From positions 1-34,665 of the forward strand of contig JAFBIW010000020.1 of NCBI GenBank assembly GCA_021531865.1: a DNA stretch of 34,665 nt. Direction: 5' to 3'. Within the stretch, counting starts at the first letter, position 1, and every line of letters starts with the position of its first letter. The translations under genes and the position numbers were made by a program. This document shows positions 13,959-22,300 of this stretch, piece by piece. The notes beneath the pieces are model-generated. The model did no database searches. It worked only from the letters and a program-made list of their open reading frames with translations, and was not told the origin of the DNA. This stretch comes from Butyricicoccus pullicaecorum. GTDB taxonomy: Bacteria; Bacillota; Clostridia; Oscillospirales; Butyricicoccaceae.

Positions 13959-14683
13959 TTCTTTACCTCCGAAGCAAGCTCCATGATTTTTTCCTGCGTG
14001 ACCTCCGACCGATCCAGCTCACCGTTCATGACGCCCTCGCACATGACGAGGATGCGGTTGGACATACCGATGATCTCCTCCATGTCAGACGAGATCAGGA
14101 TGATACCGATTCCCTGCTCGGCCAGTTCCTGCATGATGCTGTATATCTCGGCCTTGGCGCCGACGTCAATGCCGCGCGTCGGCTCGTCCTTGATGATCAG
14201 CTTCGCGCCGAAGGAGATCGCCTTGACGATCTCGACCATCTGCATATCGGCCATCTTCAGCGTGCGCATGCTCTGCTGTGGATGGTAGGGCATACCCCAG
14301 TGGTCGAACATCTCCTGACAGCGCTTCCAGGTTTCCTTCCAGTCGACAATGCCCTTGCCCTTGGTCGGATAGCGCCCCATAAAAATGTTTTCGGCAATGT
14401 TCAGATCCTTCATCGGGCTGAGCTCCTGATAGATCATCGAAATGCCGTTTTCAAGCGTCTCCTTGGTCGAGCGGTTTTCCACCTTCTTGCCGTTAATGAA
14501 AATTTCGCCGCTGTCCGGGTGGCACATGCCGAACAGCACCTTTATCAGCGTGGATTTTCCCGCGCCGTTTTCGCCCATCAGGGCGTGCACCGTGCCGCGT
14601 TCGATCTCAAGCGTCACATCATCCAGCGCCCGGACGCCGGGGAAAAGCTTCGTGATGTGCTTCATCTGCAAAATGTGATCCAA
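13955..14683 (-). CDS. RbsA-like sugar ABC ATPase shortened to one hybrid nucleotide-binding domain
   Basis: The protein has 242 residues where RbsA-type ATPases have about 500 with two domains. Residues 1 to about 170 are domain 1: Walker A (MGENGAGKSTL), Q-loop (SMIYQELSPM) and MADMQMVEIVKAISFGAKLI. At the Walker B the sequence crosses directly into domain 2 (DEPTRGIDVGAKAEIY, IGIILISSDMEEI, GMSNRILVM). The two domains share DEPT, so a deletion between equivalent positions left a structurally complete single NBD in frame. The normal Leu/Met before DEP is Lys (IIKDEP), probably a scar. The H-loop position is Ser, as in domain 2 of the family. It may fold, but its permease and binding protein are broken. 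Confidence 0.82.
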   Translation of the reverse strand: MDHILQMKHITKLFPGVRALDDVTLEIERGTVHALMGENGAGKSTLIKVLFGMCHPDSGEIFINGKKVENRSTKETLENGISMIYQELSPMKDLNIAENIFMGRYPTKGKGIVDWKETWKRCQEMFDHWGMPYHPQQSMRTLKMADMQMVEIVKAISFGAKLIIKDEPTRGIDVGAKAEIYSIMQELAEQGIGIILISSDMEEIIGMSNRILVMCEGVMNGELDRSEVTQEKIMELASEVKK

Positions 14684-14699
14684 GCTGTCTCCCTCCTGT

Positions 14700-15485
14700 T
14701 CATCCCAGATATGTTATGCTGCCGTCCGCGTTCCGGCGGAACCGGCAGAAAAATTCGTCCCATGTCATCTGCGCCATCTCGGGCGAATAAGAATGCGGCA
14801 AATCGCGGACGGTGCTGAACCGCACGAGCGGCACACCCTGCGCGTTGCGGTACACATCGTGGATGTAGTCGCCGTTCTCATACCGGCGCACCGTGTCAGG
14901 GTCGCAGCCGTTCGCCGCGCACATCGTGCGAAGGAAGCGTGCGTTGCTGCTGTCCGGATCGAGCCGTGCTGCATAGCCGATATCATGCTCTCCCTTGATC
15001 AACCAAACCGGCCGGGGCATCCCGTCCTCGGGCGGGGCGATCGAGCGGAATTCGGAATCTCCACCCCCCACTGACTCACCGAAGGTGAAGCCAACCGGGC
15101 CAAAGGCCGCGAACACATCGGGTGCACGCTCCATCAAAAGCTGGGTCATTGCCGAGCCGTTGGAATGACCTGCGCAGTAGACCCGGCTCTCGTCGATCGG
15201 GAACCGTTTCTTGACATCCGCGACGTCGTTCGCACCCTTCAGATAGGCCAGCAGGATGAGTGCAGTTCCCATCCTGTTGCACCGTTCCTCCCAGCCGCCT
15301 TCCGTAAAGAACGCGCCGCTGTCCACGTCGTGATCCAAAAAGACGAACAGTCCCGCGCCCGAGGTCGGGAAATGCGGCGGGATATAGGTCAGGATCCTAC
15401 GCTGCACACCGTCCACCATAAGGGTTTTGGGGAACAGGCCAATATGCGCCGGTTCATAGGGCTGCTCCGGATCGACCGGCGGCTG
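14700..15485 (-). pseudogene. Alpha/beta-hydrolase esterase lacking its N-terminus
   Basis: About 260 residues resemble PHB-depolymerase/LpqC-type or carbohydrate esterases: VDGVQRRILTYIPPHFP, LFVFLDHDVDSGAF, a nucleophile elbow AGHSNGSAMTQLL (G-H-S-N-G), then VWLIKGEHDIGY with the acid and VRDLPHSYSPEMA with the catalytic His. No signal peptide or start is visible. Upstream the frame runs through the tail of the ABC ATPase gene out of phase, which marks a deletion junction near 15470-15540. An esterase within a sugar operon would deacylate oligosaccharides. Translation is doubtful because no ribosome site remains. Confidence 0.72.
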
Positions 15486-15499
15486 TTTGGTCTCCGCTC

Positions 15500-16687
15500 C
15501 ATCCAGAAAGCCGAGGAGTCCGTCCAGCAGATTTCGCGCAGGAGCTTTTCCTCCCGCGACAGCAGTGTGCAGATTTCCTCCCGCAAAAACCGGCTCGAAC
15601 GGCGCAGGGTCAGGTGCACGGGCGGCAGAAGCTCGGACAGGGCGGGCAGCGTCACGTTTTGCACCGCCGAAAGCTGCAAAAAGCAGTCGCGATGCAGGTT
15701 TTCCAGCGTGATCGTGCAGATATCGTCGCTTCTGCAGTTCCAGCCGCGCAGATCGTTCTGCGCATTGAGCCAGGCGGCGTCCGAGAACCGGTTGAGCATC
15801 CGGCGATAGTGCCCGGTCACCGGACAATAAAGTCCCACGCGCTCGCCCGGCGCAAGCGCAAGCGCCACCTCCTGCCCGTTGTCATTCTCGAACCGGAACC
15901 TGCGGCGCTGACTGGACGATCCCCCGTCGGCCTGCGCCGCGGGCGCGGCGGGCAGCAGCAGCGGTTCCCCGGACAGACGGTCTGCCGCCGACCAACAGGC
16001 TTCGAGCCGGTCATAATCGGCCGCGATCGCGCCGTGCTCCAGAAACAGGAAGCGATCCGCCCCGTCACAGATGCGGCCGAACTCGGATGTGCTGACGACT
16101 GAGGTGATTCCCATGGCTTTCAGCCGCTCCAGCAGAACAAAGAGGCGCGCCCGCTCCTCGACCGTGAGCATCCAGAGCAGGTTATCATACAGGATGATCC
16201 GCGCACGCTGATTGACCGCCCGCGCAGTCTCCACAAGAATGCGGTCGATCAGGGAATGTGCCGCCGCGTGCGCCCGCACATGCGGGTCGAGGTCGATATG
16301 CAGCTCCCGGCACAGGATGGCCGCGCTGGCCTCCACTTGGGACACATAGCCGCCCAGACTGAAGCGCACCGGATTGCGGATGCAGATGTTCTCGCCCAGA
16401 CTCAGATTTTCAAACAGACAGCTCTGCGCCCCGATCAGATGGATGCCCTGCCGGCTGGCGGCGTGCGGCCCATGCAGGGTCACGCGGCGGCCGCAGCAGA
16501 GGATCTCCCCCCGGTCGGGCTGAAGCCGTCCGCTCATGATCTCGCAGAGCGTCGTTTTGCCGCTGCCCGCCCGACCCAGCAGGAAGACGATCTCACCCCT
16601 ATACAGCCGCAGATCGACGCCCGTCAGCACATTTTCACGGCCGCGCTGCTGATACAAATGCCGCAGATACAGAATTTCATGCTTCAT
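15500..16687 (-). pseudogene. Sugar-type ABC ATPase, degenerate and 3'-truncated
   Basis: The ATG at 16687 overlaps the kinase stop codon by 11 bases. Domain 1 has a good Walker A (LLGRAGSGKTTLCEIMSG), but the signature motif is replaced (SLIDRILVETARAV) and the Walker B ends Tyr-Asp-Asn (RIILYDNLLWML). A second domain begins near residue 265 (EVALALAPGERVGLY) with a ruined P-loop and is cut off around REICW, where frame and homology change into the esterase. This degenerate tandem-ATPase type is commonly encoded beside YesM/YesN systems. It may be regulatory rather than transporting even when whole. Confidence 0.72.
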
Positions 16688-17687
16688 GCGCTTGCTTCTC
16701 CCGATCGGGCGGCAGCCGGGGCGTCAGCGGCAGGGCAAACTCCACCTGCGTACCGCTGCCGGGCAGGCTGGACACGCTGAGTCCGTAGGACTCGCCGAAG
16801 AACAATTGGAGGCGCTGGTGCACATTGACCGGCGCGATGCCGTTCTTTCCGAGTTCATTCAGGTTGCGTTTGGCCGCGTTCGGATGATGCTGCAGCCGCT
16901 CACGGATCTTCACCAGCGTTTCACCGTCGACGCCGACGCCGTTGTCCTCCACCCGCAGGATCAGATTCCGGTCTGTTTTGAACGCGCGGATCACGATCTC
17001 GCCCGTGCCGACCCGCTTTTCCAGGCCGTGATGCAGCGCGTTTTCCACGATCGGCTGCAGGGACAGGATCGGCAGATAATACCGGTCCATCAGATCGGCA
17101 ATCTCATCTAAATCCTGCAAAAACAGGAACTTGTTCCGGAACCGGTAATTCTGGATGCGGATGTAGTTGCTGACGTTTTCCAGCTCGTCCCGGATCGTCG
17201 CAAACTCGCTCGACCGGCTGATGTTATAGCGAAACAGCCGGGCCAGCAGCTCGATCATCGTCGCGACGTCCTCCGCGTCCTCGCTGAGCGCCTGCGCCCG
17301 GATGGTCTCCAATGTATTATACAGGAAATGCGGGCTGATCTGCTGCTGCAAGGATTGCAGCTCGGCCTGTGTCTTGAGGATCTGAAACGCTAAGTCTTCG
17401 TTCGTCAGGCGGCGGTGCGCCACCCCGCCCTGCACGGCGCTCGAAAAATCGTCCAGCACATGCTGCTCCACCCCTCCGCCGGAAGCGCGCCGGGCACGCC
17501 CTTGCCCGAGAACGGACAGGATCAAACAGCCCGCGCTCAGCACCGCGAGCACGATCGAAAGCACGGCAGACACGCCGGTGAACCGCCCGGATGCAAACAG
17601 GAACACCAGCAGGACGGTCAGCGCCGCAGCGGCAGCCGCACCGACCGGCATGAAATACGGCTTGATTTTATCTTGCAGACCGCGCAT
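16677..17687 (-). CDS. YesM/LytS-type sensor histidine kinase
   Basis: The protein has 336 residues from the ATG at 17687; GGGGAGG at 17699-17705 rules out the GTG at 17699. Two membrane segments (about 11-33 and 38-61) enclose only a tiny loop, so there is no extracellular sensor domain. The His_kinase core has the phospho-acceptor H120 (QSLQQQISPHFLYNTLETIR), N-box PIVENALHHGLE, G-box VEDNGVGV and a final SGTQVEFALP. It appears intact. It follows the truncated AraC-type partner regulator by 21 bases and precedes the ABC ATPase with overlap, so it was the sensor of a sugar-responsive two-component/ABC operon. It is the only undamaged gene of that operon. Confidence 0.9.
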   Translation of the reverse strand: MRGLQDKIKPYFMPVGAAAAAALTVLLVFLFASGRFTGVSAVLSIVLAVLSAGCLILSVLGQGRARRASGGGVEQHVLDDFSSAVQGGVAHRRLTNEDLAFQILKTQAELQSLQQQISPHFLYNTLETIRAQALSEDAEDVATMIELLARLFRYNISRSSEFATIRDELENVSNYIRIQNYRFRNKFLFLQDLDEIADLMDRYYLPILSLQPIVENALHHGLEKRVGTGEIVIRAFKTDRNLILRVEDNGVGVDGETLVKIRERLQHHPNAAKRNLNELGKNGIAPVNVHQRLQLFFGESYGLSVSSLPGSGTQVEFALPLTPRLPPDREKQAHEA

Positions 17688-17708
17688 ACGACGGCGCACC
17701 TCCCCAAA

Positions 17709-18254
17709 TCATGAATAGAACTTGCGGTACATGGTCGGCTTGATCTGATACGTCTTCTGAAACACCTTGCTGAAGTGCCGGGCGTCCGCGTAGCCCACCC
17801 GACCCGCGACCGCCGCGATCGTCAACTGCGTGTCACGCAGCAGCTCCTTGGCCTTTTCCATCCGTGCTTCGATGACATAATCCGAAAAATTGCTGCCCGT
17901 CTTCTGCTTGAACAGAATGCCGAGATACCCGGCGCGCACCTCCCCGCAGGCGGCGACCTCCTCCAATGTGATCTGCCGCTCCAAATGCGCCTGCACGTAC
18001 TGCTTCGCGATCCGCACCGGTTCACTGTCCCGTCCTTCCTTCTTCTGCCGCCAATAGGCGGTCTCTCCGGTCAGGACAGCCGTCGTGAGCTGCCGCAGCT
18101 CGTCGATTGACCGACAATTGTTGATCCGGTAATAAAGCAGCGGGTCGCCCAGCGGATCATCCGTCATGGCTTCCGGCACCTGTTTGCCGCCCGTCCCGGC
18201 GCGCACCATCTGTTCCGCGCCCTGCGTGAGCGAGTCAAAAATCCCGGTGCCAAC
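17709..18254 (-). pseudogene. C-terminal part of a YesN-type AraC response regulator
   Basis: About 180 residues end in a classic AraC double helix-turn-helix: ITLEEVAACGEVRAGYLGIL, FKQKTGSNFSDYV, RMEKAKELLRDTQLTIAAVA, then GRVGYADARHFSKVFQKTYQ and IKPTMYRKF. The CheY-like receiver that YesN proteins carry at the N-terminus is missing. In its place the open frame continues upstream into InlB-type surface-protein repeats. The sensor kinase follows at once, so this was its cognate regulator. DNA binding could persist if a product is made, but phosphorylation control is lost. Confidence 0.82.
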
Positions 18255-18545
18255 CGCCGCTGCGTAGGTTTCTCCGGACGCATAGGCCATTCCGCTGCCG
18301 TCCGCCTTGGTATTCCAGCCGGTGAAACGGTAGCCAAAGCGCACCGGCACATCTCCGGTTTGCAGGGCGACAGTATTGTCGGCGGCCTGCCCGGAAGCGG
18401 GCGTGTACGTCCAGCCCGCCCCGGTGTGCGCCTGATCGGGCGTGTAGGTGGTTCCCGCTGCCGTCAGACCCCGTGCTTCCCATGCCGCATACAGGGTCAG
18501 GTTTTCTTCCAGCAGAACCGATGCATCCGTGGCATAAACCATTCC
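18255..18545 (-). pseudogene. InlB-type repeat fragment of a surface protein
   Basis: Residues VYATDASVLLEENLTLYAAW and FGYRFTGWNTKADGSGMAYA are the end of one and the start of another InlB/Listeria-Bacteroides repeat. They share a frame with the downstream AraC domain, but the upstream leucine-rich fragment is in a different frame. There is no signal peptide or anchor. Confidence 0.75.
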
Positions 18546-18960
18546 CGTCCCATCCGGAAGCGGTTCTCAAATAGTGAACCGCCATCGAACGCTTTTCCGG
18601 GAAGGGGCTCCGGGTCTCCTGTCCGTCTGCGTCCAGCAGGACGGGCGGCTGCCCATAGAAATAAACCGTCGACAGGTCGCTGCATCCGGAAAAGGCCTGA
18701 TTGGAAAGGGTCGTGACGCTGGCCGGGAGCTTGAGCGCCCACAGCGAGGTGTAGCCTGCAAACGCGTTTGCGCCGATGGCGGTGATTCCATCGGATAACT
18801 CGACCGATTCGATCTGCCCGCAGAAGGCTTCCCACGGTGTTGCTGCTGGTGTAGAACAAATAGGCAGGAATCCGTGTGACGCTCGAACCAATGGTCAGCG
18901 CGATGCCTGTGCCTGCACTGCCCGCGCCGAAGAAGACCTCTGAATCGCTGCCGCGTCCGT
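18546..18960 (-). pseudogene. BspA-like leucine-rich repeat fragment, frameshifted
   Basis: Two frames carry LRR_5/BspA repeats. One reads VFFGAGSAGTGIALTIGSSV then TRIPAYLFYTSSN. After a shift near 18840 the other reads SVELSDGITAIGANAFAGY, LPASVTTLSNQAFSGCSDL and STVYFYGQPPVLL. The shift at 18840, a second near 18545, and the lack of start or signal peptide show a decayed surface protein. Confidence 0.75.
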
Positions 18961-19291
18961 TTCATTCCGTTGACCGACATTCCACGTACCCGGGATGTCT
19001 TCCGGCTGCAATTCCTCCGTACTCTGATTTTCATGCTCCAAAAGCGCCCAAATCAGCCAGAAGATTTCGGCCGACTGGCACATACTGAATCCGAAAAATG
19101 CCTGAATGCAATAGCACAGCGCCCTGACCACGCCCTTTCCCCCTGCGTTTTCGATGCGAAACGGTACTGGAAACACACCTACATGATACGCGTAAAGTTT
19201 CCTGTGTGCAATCGCAAAAAAAAACAATCTTTAAACAGCCTGCCGGCATACCGGGAATGCGGCATTTTTCGGTAAATGTGCAGAATAGACG
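18961..19291. other. Stretch without a supported gene
   Basis: A short minus-strand frame (18895-19227) is hydrophobic in part (CQSAEIFWLIWALL) but has no family motif or ribosome site. It may be rubble from the decayed surface protein. Nothing else is visible. Confidence 0.4.
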
Positions 19292-19333
19292 AACAAACGA
19301 GGGCGATCCCAGCCGGGATCGCCCTCGTTTGTT
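19292..19333. terminator. Long perfect hairpin terminating the giant surface-protein gene
   Basis: AACAAACGAGGGCGATCCC (19292-19310) pairs over all 19 bp with its complement at 19315-19333 around AGCC. It lies 13 bases beyond the minus-strand stop codon. The T-tract is short, but the stem is very stable. Confidence 0.85.
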
Positions 19334-19346
19334 TCTTATACTGTAT

Positions 19347-22300
19347 TTATGAAACGGTTTTGCTGAAATTCAGGAGGAGCTGTGCGGTTTGGGCACGGGT
19401 GGCGCTGCCCTTGGGAGTCAGGGTCGAGGCGCTCGTGCCCGTGATCAGGCCGGTCGAGACCGCCCACTGCATCGGCTTGGCCGCGTAGGCGCTGACCAGC
19501 GCCCCGTCGGCATAAGCCGCAAGGCCGGTGCGTCCGGCCGTATCCAGCCCCTTGAGCTGCGCATAGCGGTACAGGATTGCCGCCATCTGCTCGCGAGTGA
19601 CCGCGCCGGTCGGGTTCGTGCCGTCCGAAATGCCGTTTTCCATCGCCCACCGGCGGCCCTTCTCGTACCAAACCGCGCCGCCCGAGGGATTGACGCCGCT
19701 CTGGCGCGCGAGGATCGTCCAGATCATCGCGCGGCTGGTGGTCGCGTTCGGCGCGAAGGTATCCGCACCCGTGCCGGTCATCAGACCGTTCTCGAGCACG
19801 TAGTCCACGGCCTCATGATACCACGCCTTGCGGTCGAAGTCGGCAAAGCCGTGTGCCGGACAGTCCGCGCCGCCGTCGCAAGTCTCAGTCAGCGGCTCAA
19901 ATTCGACCACGATCTTGACCGCGCCGCTCGGCATTGTGAAGGTGTAGACGCCGTCACCCTGATCCTTGACGGTCAAGCTGCGGCCATCCTCGGCCGTGAC
20001 AGTCACTTCTGCGACCCGATAGCCCGCGTCCGGCTCGGCTGTGACCGTCACAGTCTCACCCGGCGCGGCCTTTTCGGGCTGAACGGAAACGCCGCCGTTT
20101 TCCGTATGCTTGGGCGCGGCGACCGGATAGGACACGGTCTCGCCCCGGTTCGCACGCTTCGTCCAGCCGAGCACGAAGGGCGACAGGCAATCCGCCGTGA
20201 ACCGAATGCCGTCCGCTTCCAGCGTGACGTCCATCGGCTCGAACGCGCCCATCTGCTTGCCGGTCTGGAGCGGCTCGGTGATCAGATGGCGCAGGACAAA
20301 GCGGTAGCGCGAGCGATTCGTGCCCTCGGGATAGGGCAGCCTGACGGTCACGCCCGCCGCCGGGAAGTTCTCTGCCGTAGCCTCGTTCCATGTCGCGCCG
20401 CCGTCCAGACTGAACAGCAGCTTGACCTCATAGACCGCCGTGTTGGCCTCGCTGACGCCCAGCGACAGGATCTCGCCGCGGAGCGCTTCGATCATCGCCT
20501 GCGGCGTCGGATACTGTTCGCGGATCGCGGCCGGATAGCTGTCAAAGACCGCTTCGATCGACCGTGTCTCCAGCTTGAACTGGGTGCCCTCCTTCTCCTG
20601 GATAACCACGTCGGCGGTCACGACCGGGGTATCCGCGTAGTTGCGGTGTGTCGCGTAGACCCAGACGGTATGCGCGCCGACAGCCGTGAACACAGGTGCA
20701 GTCTCGCTCCATGTGGTGCCGCCGTCGGTCGAATAGTGCAGGGTTGAGCCGTCCTTCTCGGCTGCTGCATCGGTCAGACCGTGCGCAGCGTTATCGAAAT
20801 CGACCATTGTACCGGTCAGGTGCACGCTGTTGCCGGTCGTCTGCTTAATCTGCACCGAAGCCACCGTGCTGTCATAGGACTTGGCCGCGCCGCTGAGCAT
20901 CGCGCGGGTGACCCGGCAGAAATAATAGTACACGCCGGCGTCGGTCGTGCTCGGGATGGTCAGCGTGCTGGCGGTCTCGTCGGGCAGCAGCACGGCGTTC
21001 GTACCGTCCGCGTCGCAGCGGTACCACTGATAGGTCAGGGCATAACTGCCGCTGGCCGTGGCGGTGAGGCTGATCACAGCGGAGTCAGCAGCGTAGAAAG
21101 TCGATGCGCTGTACTGGGAAGTCTCTCCGGGATCAGGGCTGCCGGTGGGGTCGTTGATGACTGGCTCGCCGTTGTTCCGGACGGTCAGAATGTAGGTCTT
21201 TGTGGTCCCGTTCTTCGCGGTCACCGTGATGGCAATCTCGCTGGTCTGGCCGGGTTTCAGGGGCACCGTCTCGTTGAGGACGTTGTTCCCCTTATCGGTT
21301 TTCGTCAGGCGAATCTTGGACAGATTGCTTTCGGCCACGGCCATGACCGACGTAGAGGTCAGATCATCGGTGGATACGGCATAACGGTACATACCGTCCG
21401 CACCCTCCTTGAAGTTGCTCAGCGTCACACCGGGGATATTGCTGAAGGTGAGACTGGTCAGGTTGGCGTTGTCCGCTCCCAGAATCACGTCGGAATAGGT
21501 GACCTGAACCGAAGCGCCCGTCTGGGCAAATCGGAAGGGCGCCGTCGTCTTTTTCTCCTCTCCGCCCAGGCTGATGAGGCCGTTGTCGCCCTCCGTCCCG
21601 GTGTAGCTCTGCTGGCTCGCAAGAACCTGTCCGTTCGCGTCCAGCAGGGTGACGATCAGATTGCCGGTGGTGGTGGAGGTCAGGCGATTGTTCTGGAGGG
21701 TGACGGTGACCGTGCTGCCGCCATGATCCACGGACAGGCTGCTGTCCAGAGTCACGTCCTTGCCGGTGCGAGCCTTCAGGTTCTCGCAGGTGACCGAGGC
21801 ATAGTTGTTGGTGGTGGCCGGTTCGCCCTGAACGGCATCGCTTTTTTTCGCATCCAGCACCTCGGCCTTGATGTAGACCTTCACGCCGTCCTCGGGAATC
21901 TCCCGCACGGCGCCGGTCTCGCTGTCCTTCACATACGCGCCCACATCAAAGGTGGTCTGTTTGCTGTAGCCGCCCTCGTTGATCATGTCGAAGTCGGCCT
22001 GGTCGGTGATGGTGATGGGAGGCAGCGCGGTGATGGCCTTTTCGCAGGCGGCGTCGGAGAAGAAGCTGAGCTTCACCTTGTGCTCGCCTGCGGTCAGATC
22101 GGCGTCGGCACTGTTGTTCAGCTTGATCTGAATGGTGCGCTTGCCGTTCTCCTCTTTGACGATGGAGGCGTCGGTGATGGCGATATCGGGCAGATTGAGA
22201 TACAGCGTACCGGTGGCCTCGTTCGAGCCGCTGCGCGCGCCCAGTCCGAAGAGACCCGCGCGTGCACCGGTCTCAGCCGAGCCGGTCGCGCCCGCGTCCC

